Origin: Exophiala sp. HKRS030
Lineage: Eukaryota; Ascomycota; Eurotiomycetes; Chaetothyriales; Herpotrichiellaceae
DNA: 64,000 bases
Reading direction: 5' to 3'
NCBI GenBank assembly: GCA_023897205.1
Contig: JAHWDD010000004.1
Coordinates: forward strand, 5,208,001 to 5,272,000
Shown: in pieces, positions 46,516 through 58,108 of the stretch
Layout: each line of letters opens with the position of its first letter
Numbering within the stretch: the stretch's first letter is position 1
The notes under the pieces: model-generated
What the model saw: the letters and a program-made list of their open reading frames with translations, nothing else
Told to the model about the DNA's origin: nothing
Databases searched by the model: none
Position numbers and translations under genes: made by a program

Positions 46516-48932
46516 ATGGCTACTCCAGAGTTGGTTTTACCACGTACGTTGTGGATTCCGACAGACAAGCACAAAACAAACATGGAAATATTTATCCGTC
46601 AAGTGAATGCAAAAAGAGGGCTGAAATTGAAGGACTCCAGAGATCTCTACGCTTGGTCGATACATCCAGACACCTGTTCAGACTTCTGGGTTGATCTATT
46701 CAACTATGAGCACCTCAAACCTGGGACATCGCCAAAATGTGCTTTTCTACCGAAGGTATGGGCATACTAACGGTAAAAAGGTGATTGGATGAAAGCTAAT
46801 GCTGAGAAGGATGCGCCAATGTTTCCACCGCCAAAATTCTTTCCGGACATCAGCATGAACTTCACTGAGCATTTGCTGCAGCAAAAGCAGGACGACCACG
46901 TAGCACTATATGCTGTCGATGAGCTGGACTCAGAAATCAAGAAAACAACATGGGGTGAACTGAAGCACTCTGTCGCGACAGTAGCTGACGCGATGCGAGC
47001 CAGTGGTCTTCAAAAAGGTGACCGAGTGGCGGCGGTGATTTCGAACTGCAGGGAAGCGGTAATTGCATGCCTGGCAACACTTTCTATCGGTGCCATATTT
47101 TCAACGTCGTCGCCTGACATGGGTGTCAGTGGGATCCTAGACCGACTCAGGCAAATCCAACCAAAGTTTACTTTCTTCGAGAGTTCGGTCTTGTACAACG
47201 GCAAGAACAAAAGCCTCATCCCAAAGGTGCAAGAGTGTGTCGACCATCTTCGGAAGGTTGAGGGTTTTCGAGAAGCAATCCTCATCACTCGAGAAACATC
47301 AAGGAAATATCCGTCAGTCGCGAACATCACAACTTGGGATAACTTCAAGGCTCGAGCCTCGGGACGCCCGTTGAAGTTTGAAGAGGTATCTTTTAGTCAC
47401 CCTGGGTTTATCGTGTATTCTTCGGGAACTGTGAGTTTGCATATCCTTACTGAGTGAGGAACTTTTCTAATCCATTACAGACGGGTATACCGAAATGTAT
47501 CGTACATAGTGCTGCTGTGAGTTTGCACGCTCGAGGTTTTAACCGTGACCAAGAGATTGACGATTGAATCTTGAAGGGTTTATTGATGACCGCCAAAAAA
47601 GACGCGCTTTTCCACCAAGATATTCGTCCTGGGGATGTATACTATCAGTATACAACGGTGAGTCAATCTCGCGTGAAAACGAAATCAAGATAAGATGCTG
47701 AGATCGTCGGGTGCAGACTGGTTGGATCATGTGGCCTCTGATGCTTTGTGGGCTGGCCTCTGCTGGGACCGTAGTGCTTTACAATGGATCGCCTCTAATT
47801 CCTGATGTTATGGTCACTCTACGCTTGGCTGCGAAACTGAAGTGAGTCGTAAAAAGCCCAACGCACTATCACAGAACTTATTTTGATAAGGGTCACGATG
47901 TTCGGAACATCCGCACGATTTCTGTCTGATCTGATGCGTTCAGGGCTTAAGCCAAGTAGGTCGAGAAGTCGCAACTACTTTTGCATTCAGCTGATTCACA
48001 AAACTAGGAGATCTCGTGGATCTTTCGTCTTTGAGAACTGTATCTTCTACTGGCTCTGTGCTGGGCACAGACGTCTACGAGTGGTTTTACGATCATGGCT
48101 TTCCACGTAATGTGCACCTGATATCTGGAAGTGGGGCACAGATCTGGCAGGGTCACTTGTTTGTGGGGATCCCACAAGTCCAGTCTATGTTGGTGAAATC
48201 CAGATGCCAGCGTTGGGCATGGCGATTGATATTCTTGATTCTACTATGCAAGAGCCGCGCTCGATCGCTCGTACCGGCGAGGCTGGAGAATTGGTGTGCC
48301 GCATGCCCTTTCCGAGCCAGCCGGTCAAGTTCTGGGGAAACGATGACAACACACGCTACAGAAGCTCGTATTTTGAAATGTTCGGAGACAGGATCTGGGT
48401 TCAAGGCGATTTTGTTTCGATGTCGCCCATAACAGGAGGGTTCACTATGCTCGGAAGATCGTGAGTCTGACTAATTTGTGCTGGAACATTCTGTGGAGCT
48501 ATGCTGACGTTGTGCCTGTGTAGTGACGGCGTTCTCAATCCTTCTGGAGTACGTTTCGGTTCAGCAGAGATCTACAATGCAATAGCACACATCCCCGAAT
48601 TCGAAGAAACAATCTGTGTCGGGCAACGACGACCACAGGACGACGACGAAACAGTTGTTCTCTTCATCAAAACCAAGGGAGATGTCCCATTGACACAGGA
48701 AAAGATCGCAGAGACCAAAGCAACGATTAGATCAGCACTCAGCGCCCGCCATGTGCCAAAATTCATCTTTCAGGTCCCAGAAATCCCGTACACCATCAAC
48801 GGAAAGAAGATAGAACTAGCCGTCAAGCAGATCATATCCGGAAAACGAATCACAGCTTCTAGCTCTGTTGCAAATCCAGAGAGCCTCAAATACTATGAGC
48901 GATTTTTTAGGCACGACGGCCCAAAGCTATGA
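46516..48932 (+). CDS. AACS: Acetoacetyl-CoA synthetase, one single-base loss
   Basis: Activates acetoacetate to acetoacetyl-CoA with ATP and CoA in the cytosol. Eight exons: 46516-46755, 46810-47430, 47481-47516, 47577-47657, 47717-47841, 47891-47955, 48008-48460 and 48524-48932. They give 676 residues when one base is added. The N-terminal AACS domain contains YAWSIHPDTCSDFWVDLFNY. The AMP-binding P-loop YSSGTTGIPKCIVHSAAG is split by introns, and TGWIMWPLMLCGLASAGTVV and GDFVSMSPITGGFTMLGRSD follow. The frame breaks in GGGG at 48133-48136, at LISGSG just before TDLAGSLVCGDPT. The catalytic Lys region is IPYTINGKKIELAVKQI near the end. Phase closure across all eight exons supports the model. 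It lies downstream of the FAH gene on the same strand. Confidence 0.94.
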
Positions 48933-49514
48933 GATGTGCTTTGCTAGCTCTGTGGCCACAATGCTTACCAGTCAGGTAACATCATAGGCGGCTTCTCCTG
49001 TCACTTATCAAGACAGATGCCAGCCAAAGCAGCAAAAACTCCTCATTGTCTCATATCCATCGGCGAAAGGTCGTGTAGACCCCGTTGCCTTCTCATCTGC
49101 CTGGGAATCCTCAGATAGTGCTACTGGAGTTCGGAAGATAGATCTCAGAAATTTGTCTTTGTTGCAAGTACTTCTCCCTTTCGAAGAGAGCTTCAGGTGA
49201 TCACCTCCTCGCACAGGAAACCCTTGTCATATACACGTCTATAGCCCTTCATCACTTTCACTCAAGTGTGTTTACTCCAAGCAGATTATCACCAAAATCT
49301 CTGAAAGCAGTAATGAATCAATGACTTCAACATATGAGGCGACCATAGAGGCAAAAATTTCATTCCTGCGACGTTAGTGCCTTCCACCACATATACTGAA
49401 ATCCATGTGCTCAAGCGCTAACACGCATCCAGTGTCAAAAGTACGACATACCAAATCTAATCAAATCTTGAACTAACCTCGTGATGTTGTCAGACGCTTG
49501 ACAGTACATGGACA
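48933..49514. other. Convergent intergenic stretch
   Basis: 582 bp between the AACS and P450 stops. Nothing recognised. Confidence 0.45.
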
Positions 49515-51490
49515 TTAACCTTTGACTGGGATGTTCCCAAACTTCATACCCTCAGGCACTTTGGTCCACTGTTTGGTGACAGGGTCCAGAAGCTCATCCT
49601 CACAATATTTCCATGCCTCCCTGATCATCTTCGCCTTTGTCTCGCTACGCGGCTTAATAGACACTTTGAAGTCGTTTGGCTGCACGGTGGTACCTCCAAC
49701 CAGATCATCAATGTCGGGCGAAATGGGCTGCCCATCTGGCCCTATTGGCTTCTCAATGTTGTAGGCCCACAGAATGCGAGATGTGGCCAGAAATAGTGAG
49801 CGTTCAGCAACGTGCATTCCTTGGCACAGACGACGCCCACCACCAAAGATCCAATTCTGTCGCTGATTCTCATCTGAATTCGTCGCTGACTCAAACTCGG
49901 TCTGGGTGTCATTGATAAAGCGAAGTGGATCAAAGACACGAGGATTGGGATTGCGTTTCGGATCCATGTTTATCGCCCTAGATATCCTGAGTTAAACGAG
50001 CGTCCGTAAGCGGGCTTGAAGGCATGTAACTTACCAGTTGTTGTTGATGATAGTTGCACCAGCTGGGATTTTGTAACCCATGTACTCATCATCCTGGATG
50101 ACTGAATGTGGTGAGCCCAATATCAGTGTGGGCATCCACCTGATGGTTTCTTTGACGATTGCACGAATGTACTGCAGGTTAGGAGCGTCCTCTATAGCCG
50201 GCATCCGGTCTCCGCCAACAACTCGGTCTATCTCCTCTTGTGCGCGTTTCTGGACCTCTGGAGTCACCATCATGGCTTGGATAAACCCTACCAGAGTACC
50301 GGACGTAGTATCAGACCCTCCTTCTAGTAAAGATCCGGTGATATATGCGGCCTGACTGTCAGAAAAGCCTTCCTTTTGTTGGTAAAGATAGACGTCCAGG
50401 CCAAAGCAAGGCTATGCAAATGGATAAGCCAAATGGGTTATCTTAGGATTGTAGAAGAACCAGTACTTACGTAATGAGTTCCTTTCTTGATTTTGTCTTT
50501 GAGAGTTAACCAATGTCCAGTGTATAGCTTCAGCTCTTCTTCATGCAGCTTTCGTGCGTGCCGGTATGAAGGATTTAAGAAGGCTGGAAGCTTTCGTAAG
50601 ATTGGGTAAAGGTCCAAAAGGGATGCACTGGCGCTTGCAGCGAGGTCTCCCCATGCCTCGAAGCCCTTGGAGAAATGTCAGAGCCACCGGACACTTTGTG
50701 AAGTGATTTCAGCACACCTTGAAGAACTGAAGCATTCGAGGATCTTCAGTACTGATCGTACGGAATCCAAATACCATTTGGGTGGTCAGCGAGCTACTAT
50801 ACCGTCTGACATGCTTTACAAAGTCGTCAGGACGGTCCAACAAACTCGCTAGCATATATTTGTTCTCGAGATCTTGGTAAGGGACATAGGCTATAGCAGT
50901 CTTGATATTGAGAGTGTTGTGCATCATCTTGTGAATCAGTCGCCACATTGGACCGTATTTCTTTTGCCCCATTAGATCGTCTTCATTTTCAAAAGTGTAT
51001 GTGGAAAGACCTGGAGCTTACCATGGTGACAAAGCGCAGACCACCACTTGCCACATCTTGCGCTAGATACATATCAGGTCTCGAGGAATAGATCGCGCTT
51101 CGTCTGTCAAAGAGATCCTTCACTGCTGTTGGCGTCGAAAGAATTATCACTGTCTTGGTACCGAGGATGAGTGAATATATTGGCCTTGTCGGCTTAGCAT
51201 AACATGTCACCAGCTTTAGGTTCAAAGTGTTCTTACCCATATTCCTGAGCCCATCTCTCCCATTGCAAATGGGGGCGAACTTTCGGAACCTACGTGCGGT
51301 GTTAGCTATGTCCTCAAACTAGATACGTGGGCTCCGTAACCTGGTGAAGGTTGCCTAAGATCGGTAGAGTCGGCGGGCCTGGAGGATAGCCTTTTGGTCT
51401 ACTACCAAGTCGTAGGACATGATAGAGAACATATGCAAAGGCCGCAGCCCCTACAGCAATACTGATCGGAACACTCAAGGTTTGATTCAT
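49515..51490 (-). CDS. Cytochrome P450 monooxygenase
   Basis: Membrane-anchored fungal P450 of 547 residues. Seven exons: 51341-51490, 51237-51289, 51022-51184, 50718-50960, 50471-50665, 50035-50411 and 49515-49977, with introns of 51-61 bp. The N-terminal anchor is VPISIAVGAAAFAYVLYHVL, followed by the proline hinge YPPGPPTLPILGNLH. The I-helix oxygen motif is EGGSDTTSG, the K-helix ExxR is KETIRW, and the heme loop is FGGGRRLCQGMHVAE with its Cys. It resembles the fungal group around O-methylsterigmatocystin oxidoreductase-like enzymes, which cover many substrates. All phases close without correction. It is convergent with AACS and divergent from the FAD-monooxygenase relic, so it may have served the same pathway. 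Confidence 0.95.
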
Positions 51491-51859
51491 CTCGTGCTGC
51501 GGAAAGTTTTGAATGCGATAATTTAGCTTTGTGTCTAGGAGGGTCTATGGGGTTATTGATATCTACAACTAGATCATGTTCTTCGGTCTATTGTCGAATC
51601 CCGCAGCCCTGACTCCGGAACTGACTATACCCCACATACCTGCAAGCGGGGGCTCATTCCTGCATGTTCCGTCAAAGGAAAGGTAGAGGAATTGTATCCA
51701 AAAGTTCCTCATTGGCTCTTGGAAGGCCAAAGGGCTCCGAACTCCGAGCGATCCTCATTCGACACTCGGACAAGGCCAGCGAACCACAGAGCTTCCACTA
51801 AAACGCACGACACGTGAAAGCGGCTCCAGCAGACACGATCATGACAACACGGTGAGTTG
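51491..51859. promoter_or_regulatory. P450 upstream region
   Basis: Upstream of the P450 start and of the decayed FAD monooxygenase on the other strand. The missing N-terminal FAD-binding third of that monooxygenase is not found here. Confidence 0.4.
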
Positions 51860-52940
51860 AATCTTTACGGAGCATCTTGGTCTCAAGTCAACGTTCGGAG
51901 AGATACCCTAAATGCTCCGCCAGAGGTTGTATCCAAAGCAAGTAATCAGATATCTCTTGATCTATGCGTCCTTCTAGTTCATTTCAAGTCAAAAAATCTA
52001 TCACGAATAGAGATAAAAGGACAATTCTGGCATATTTTGATGTTGGTAGAGGCAAGGCAACTCGGTGGTGCAGTCATTACCCAATATGAGCTTAATCCCT
52101 GGACTGTGAACATTTTTTTACCACTAGATGGCGATATGCAACCATAGACACGCATGAAGCAGTCGACAAGGTCCTTTGTGGGATAAACGGCCGATATCCA
52201 ATTGAGATTGACGAGATCCTCATGGGCTCCATATGGCGACCCAACATGTCGATTACACATGAATGGGTAAGCGACAAAGGACGAGTTTTCATGACTGGAG
52301 ACGCCGGTCATCTGGATATGCCTACAGGGGGATACGAGGACTGGAGATGCCCATGGTCTTGCTTTGATATTGGCAGCAGTAATCAATAGGCAAGCAGGCG
52401 AGTCTCTAGTTATCTCGCACCAGTCTGAACGCCGCCCAGTTGCACTTCGAAATATCGAGCGCTCAGGTGTACATTCCAAGGTCCATAAGCAGGTGGAACA
52501 ACTGTTAAGAGGAAGGGATGTTCATCAAATACCTTGTGACGTTGCTGAAGGTCGAGAATATCGATCCATCATTCACTAGCACTATCAGTAACATGATGGC
52601 GAGAACAAAGACTGTGGAATTCAACTTATATATCGATATGCGTATATACCGTAATCCTTCAGATGAATGAAAAGAGCCAGGATAGATGGAGTCCGCTTAC
52701 ACTCCCCTACATGGCCGGGTGGACGGCCTCCACAGGTCTTTCCCTCAGACAACAGTATTTTTCGATAAATTCAAAAAGGACTGGACGCTCCTGGGCTTTG
52801 AAGAATTAGGCTCTGAGCAGCAGTATTTGCAGGACCCCGCTCTAGCTGCTAATGTGCCAATGAGCTTCGTTCGAATGGCGAACGAGGAGTTTGCGAAGCG
52901 CTTATGTGACAAACTTTCTCCACAAAAACATTACCTCCAA
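51860..52940 (+). pseudogene. Decayed FAD-dependent aromatic monooxygenase (phenol-hydroxylase-like)
   Basis: Fragments of one protein lie in order but in shifting frames. LCVLLVHFKSKNLSRI and GQFWHI come first, then WTVNIFLPLDGD. A frame change near 52136 leads to DTHEAVDKVLCGINGRYPIE and SIWRPNMSITHEWVS, then GRVFMTGDAGH with the second FAD motif and DMPTGGY. Another disruption near 52342 precedes LAAVINRQAGESLV and RRPVALRNIERSGVH. Stops then interrupt HYQ and HDGENKD, and the C-terminal thioredoxin-like part appears as TWPGGRPPQVFPSD (one frame) and FDKFKKDWTLLGFEE (another). The N-terminal Rossmann GxGxxG domain is absent. Breaks are not in G/C runs, so this is real decay. The living homologues hydroxylate phenols or similar aromatics. 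Confidence 0.85.
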
Positions 52941-53104
52941 CGTACCGTCAGCAAAGCCATGTGTACTGATAAAGGCCTTTTCAACCAAGGTCTGAGGCTT
53001 TCGAAAAAGTGTCGCAAACTCAACGCATGTCCAGATTGAATAGGTTTGTTTCACCGAAAGAAGGGAACACAAAAGGCCACTCCATGCTTTCGAAATCCAT
53101 TACA

Positions 53105-55775
53105 TCAGATACCGTCTGTGGCACCTAGGGACATGATTAGTCTCAGTATATTGAGGGGCGACAAGTCTGTACTGACGTCAAGGTACGAGGAAGAATCTGT
53201 TAAAGATACGACATTTTCATCATCACCGTCTCGATTTGCATCAGACATCATGTTCAAATTCCTCTCCCTTGCAGCCAGCATCGTCCTTTTCGCCATGCTA
53301 GCTAATTCTCTTGGAAACGAGAATGTCATCTCTGAATTGGATGCATATTCAAGCCGACTGAAATGGCCAGCCACAACTTCCATCAGTGAGACATCTGAAG
53401 TTGCGGAAGAGCTCCCTGGATCTTGAAGCACCTGTATGAAGAGGTTGATTTGACTCAGGATCGGAAAGTAGAATATGAGCCTATAAAGAAAGTGATCAGA
53501 GACCAATCAATTTTAAGGGGACGGATCATATGGTCAAGCTTCTCACCAGACAGGAGATGCGGCATTCATCTCAATTTGTTGTATGAACGAAGCAATAGCA
53601 CGAGAGGCTTCTGCAATAATCTTTGAGCTTTCTTGGACCTGTGTCATTATGTCGTGCTGTTTCACAAGCTCGAGTGCAGGCTTTAGCCAAGGGTAGGTGA
53701 TAAGGTTGTGTATCAAGCATAAGCTTCCATGGTAGGATAGGTACAAATACGTGAACTGTGTAATACTTATATCAGGATGATCCCTCATCAATTTCACAGT
53801 TGGCCGAGATTGAAACACTGGATCAAGCCCTGCTCGCCATTCTCTCAGCATTTTGTCGAGCTCCCTGATGCTGTCCAGTATCTCGGCCACAGGCAGAGCA
53901 TTCGACCTAGCTGATGACAGACTCCGACATACAAGGGACGAAATCTTTGCGTGCTTGACCGAGCTCACGAAAAAACTCAAGTTCGAAGTCGTTCCACGTC
54001 GGGCTGAAGTAGGCAAGCCAACACTTGCCTCTGAATCGTCAATGATCTGTGAGTAGTCAGACACTTTGTTCATGAAAACCAAGATTGCGTAATACCGAAG
54101 GTCGGCCAGATCGACTTGCTATATGTTTGTCTAGGATGTAAATGCACCACCATAGCCAGACTCGAGCCTCTCTTTCTTCCTCCGACAACTGATTATAGAT
54201 CCCACTTTGCAGGTGAAAGCCTTTTGACTGGGCTAATCTGGTAGCATTCGAAAGCAGGAGATATTCGATCGCAGGACTCGAAATCGCCTCTGCAAAAAAT
54301 GACTGAGGTACATGTCAGTGAGCAGGGAGATCGCTCTTTGAAGGGTCACGAACCATGAGAACCAGTGCCTCAATTGCCGTGGAGTCAGATCGCAGGTACA
54401 ATAGTTCGGTGTGCACAGACATGGCGTTTTCGAAGTACGGCCAAGATTTGTCACGGGCGACTTCATAGGATGTCGGTGAGCCATCCGATGAGATGTCAAG
54501 TCGACAGCCAATCGCGTAGACGGTATTCTTCAGAGCATAGAATGCCAAGTTGGCAGAGGAGTTGCCCTTGCCCTGCGGTGCAGCTTTTAATCTGGTTTCA
54601 AAAGAATCACGCGGCACTAGGCCAATGCTGTGTTCGAACGACTCCTTGAAGAAGACTTCGTAATTAGCGGGGCTTAGAGAGTAAGAAGGTGTTTTTCCAG
54701 ACCTTGTATCCATTTATGAGCATCTTCCGGAGGAGGTTCGGGCACTCTATATGCGCTCAATGGTCTACTGAGCTTCAAACTCTCTTCAACGACTGATGCA
54801 AATTTTCTTGCGCGTGTGACAAATTCTGAACTGCCGGTCTGGTGGACGATCCAATCGATGCCCGATTTCGAGCATATGGATAAGAAAGATGACACACCTA
54901 AGTTCCATTGAGCATCAACACGAGTTCAGAAACGCGTAGTATTTACCGTGGTGTTCTGAATAATTCTGTCACAATGATCAACGACAATCCCACAATTGTG
55001 GGAACGCAGAACTTACATCGTCTTCCTGCATAGACGAACGAAAATGTTCAGCTTGGTCATGGGATAACTCTGTAGGAATCGATCCATTGTCAATGCTCAT
55101 TTCGAAGCTGCGCATTTCGGTGTCGTTGATGGTCAATCGATTGCTCTCAGGAAGCCCGAGTTCCTGCTGTCTCGGATTGGCACCGCGATGCTGGTGTATG
55201 GGCGACGTAATAATGTCTGGATAAGGGACCGGAGAATCATACATTTGGGGATCTATGGCGGTGATGGTGGTAGGCGAACCGTTATTGTGCGACCATGATG
55301 TATTAGCAGTCGTGGGTATGGACGCACAACCGTCGATGATAGGATCGCATTGGGCGGTCATGATCGAGTTTGATAAGGAGGGTCGAGGTTGGATTACTAC
55401 CGGAATAGTTTGCTGTTGACTCGAGACAAGGCTAGACTCTTCAACACGATTGAGGAGCAGAGCTTCGACTCTCGCGAATCGTTCTTCCACTTCCATGGCC
55501 TTCATCTTGCGCTTCCTCAATCGTTGATTTGGGTTTGGAAATGAACACTCTCTTTGATGTGCCTGCAGGTGCGGTTCATCAACATTACTGTCTACGCTGT
55601 GGGAATTGTTATGTTTTTACCGTGCAAGTCGTGCAAGGCTTCGTCCCACTGCCTATGTGCTATCAGCTGAACTCTTCCCCATGTATCGGATCTGGATGGG
55701 CTCACAACGAGTTTTTTTCGTCCGACAATTGTCGCAAGCGACAGTGCACTGTGGGACGTCTCTTCGCGACGGCAT
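53105..55775 (-). CDS. Zn2Cys6 fungal transcription factor
   Basis: Nuclear regulator of 743 residues. Nine exons: 55706-55775, 55621-55652, 55017-55562, 54947-54965 (19 bp), 54703-54897, 54354-54655, 54096-54287, 53547-54046 and 53105-53480. The zinc cluster CDNCRTKKTRC-SGTKP-CTTCTAHQREC (CX2CX6CX5CX2CX6C) is spread over three exons. The basic linker NQRLRKRKMKAMEVEERF, a coiled-coil-like stretch, comes next. The fungal-specific TF domain includes ATRLAQSKGFHLQSGIYNQL, ARVWLWWCIYILDKHI and SRSGRPSIIDD, and the C-terminus contains ILSQINLFIQVLQDP. All phases close without correction. It sits between the monooxygenase and VOC relics, so it is the likely cluster regulator. That assignment is inference. 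Confidence 0.92.
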
Positions 55776-56768
55776 TGTGACTTTGAACAATACTTCACGG
55801 TATCATATGGGCAATCAGCTGCCATTGACTGAGATATATGATCGAAGACACGATAGAATGCCGAAGCACGACAAGAAGCTCGAGAAGGAGGGCAACCTTT
55901 ACCCCAGTGTGCCCCAGCTTCATGCACTTGGCGTGGGCCGAGGAGCCCCAGCCCTTTCCCCCGCAATTTATCTTATTTCGCTTTGTCGGTCATCGTCGAG
56001 TCGACCGAGCACACTAATCTAAAGACGTTGACCTGTAGACACCCCCAGAACGGCCTCTCTAGGCAACGTAGCCTCCTGATATAATCCTTTAAACCTTTTC
56101 TATACCCTTTGATAGAGATTTCTCTATTTTACACTTATTTTTATACAGAGAGGAGAATCCTGCTTAATTAATAGATCAAATAGACAAGAATACAGCTCAT
56201 TTACGCGTGCTAACATTCACAGACCTAGACGCTCGTAAATTTGACAAAAGACTAGTTCGTATAAAAGTTTACCACATGTACAAGCAATGGGCATGCTAAC
56301 AAGGCTTGTGCTCATATTATCTGACTGAATTCAAGTCGTTCTTGTACCTACGAGCAGTCCTCAAGTTCGGACTCTGTTCACGCTGAAAACAGAATCCAAA
56401 CACAATAGCGTCCACGAGCATTCCAGATTGAACATGACGATTGACGCTGTCGCACATCGCTGGAAGCATGACCCTTGTGATCTTGATTGTGTTGTGTAGA
56501 TCAATCTAGGCAGCGACTGTAGTGAAGCAAGCGGTCGACAACTAGTTACCTGAAGGGTGGACAAAATCCTTGCCGAACTAAGTGTCAACACAGGGGCTAC
56601 ATTGAACTCCGACCTCCGAATATGTGGCAGAGCCTTGCCGAGCAACCGGAGCGCGGAGATGACCAACTCCGAACTCCCCCTGCCAGAGGGAAAGACCAAC
56701 CCAGAGTACCGTGCCAGCCAGAAGGCGACTCTGAATGATCCTCGGGCTCAGCCTTATATCCCAAGGCT
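55776..56768. other. Intergenic with an AT-rich patch
   Basis: Upstream of the Zn2Cys6 gene. The part from about 56076 to 56345 is markedly AT-rich (TTATTTTTATACAG, TTAATTAATAG), unlike its surroundings. No transposon protein or terminal repeat was recognised. Confidence 0.45.
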
Positions 56769-57280
56769 TCATGATCCGATGTCCACACTCTTCACGAGCG
56801 TGTGATGGTCTTCTCCCGCCGCAAGATGTATAATCAAGTCTTCTGGACCAAAGTCCGTACAAATCAGAGTCTTGGTGAACTCTTTAGAAGCCATAAAGTC
56901 ATTAGCTGCTTCTGTCGTCTCGAAATCATCAACTTGTGTTTCAATCTGGTTGCCACCCGGGTCTGTATAGTACCGGTTAGCGGTAGGGCCATGCTTCACA
57001 CATGCTAGTCTTAACTCCATAAGATCGTCCAAATTGTCGAATAAGAATGCGGACTGTTCTGTTCTACTTGTCTCTGGGACATGGGGTTTCTTATCTGGGA
57101 GCCAAATGATGGCTATACGGTTCTGCTCCTCATCGTAACGGAGAAACGATAGAATCTCGTTCTCAAAGCTGACTTCTGCGCCTAAGAACTTTTATAGTAA
57201 TCAACCATGGCTTTGTAGTTGCCCATGTGTGAAACAACGTGTGCCAACGCGATGCGCTCTTTCCTTCGTAGATCGCCATA
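56769..57280 (-). pseudogene. Decayed VOC-superfamily (glyoxalase/extradiol-dioxygenase-like) gene
   Basis: The minus strand reads IALAHVVSHMGNYKAMVDYY (metal-binding His region), then after a frame break near 57192 FLGAEVSFENEILSFLRYDE, then DEEQNRIAIIWLPDKKP. The C-terminal half is NRYYTDPGGNQIETQVDDFE with AANDFMASKEFTKT. Two defects are seen: a single-base loss near a short A run (TATAAAAG), and an apparent shortening between LRLACVKHG and PTAN, where relatives have about nine more residues. The C-terminus itself is complete (VKSVDIGS). Fungal relatives are annotated as glyoxalase or biphenyl-diol-dioxygenase-like. The frame break alone could be an error, but with the deletion I prefer pseudogene. 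Confidence 0.7.
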
Positions 57281-58108
57281 CAGGACGGAATGCCTTTGAG
57301 CTACATTGTTATTTGTGCCTTGAGGTGCACCTCTTTAGACCAGCCGAGAGCACGATATTCATGGCAAGGCCTCGGCGTATCCTGCCAGCACCGTCCGGTA
57401 GAGCATATCCTAGGACCTTAGAGTGCCGTTTGCTATACGGTCCAGTGCCTTCCTTTTCTGGGAAGAATGTAGCTAGCTCATATGGGCGGCAATCGTTGAA
57501 AGCACTCCGAAGTTGATACTCATGATAAAGTCATATTACGAAGACTCGAAAGAAGTCCACTAGACATCATGCTCCGTATTCATGACTATCGACGGTGGGC
57601 TCCTTCACCGTCGTGATACTTTGGGAGGGAGGCCAAAAGTGTAGCCCATTAGCCGTCAGACTAGAATTTGAGTTTTGTTGCTACTCCATTAATTCTATGA
57701 TAAGTACGGCAAGAGCTGCCATACAATCTCCTTCTGGCAATCTTCTTGAGATTATCCTGAACACGGGAGGTTCTGGATGGAAAGCCCAACGTCCGAGAAG
57801 ACAATCGCGGACATTGTTAGCACCACATCTCATGTGGTGATCACAAACACATCTGTTGCAACTCGACAAATTACTTCAAGGTCAATGATATTCAATGCCC
57901 CAAGCACCCATGGCAAAGCTTGGAAGACCATTACAAGACCGTAACGCTCCTGATTCTCTGCTCGAAACGCCTTTCCAGGACACTATAATACAATCCTCCA
58001 ACAAAAGTAAATTCCTGATGGCCGTATCAGAATAGTCATGATGGGTCTCACTCCATCGTCAGATCTCTTTCCCACATTAGTGAAGCCATTCTCAAGGACA
58101 CTGGTCGC
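57281..58108. other. Intergenic, about 0.8 kb
   Basis: No recognised gene. The left end could hold the lost 5' part of the VOC gene. No repeat seen. Confidence 0.4.

Noticed and set aside
56361..56699. 112-codon minus-strand frame
   Set aside because: No recognisable content; overlaps other random frames near the AT-rich patch.
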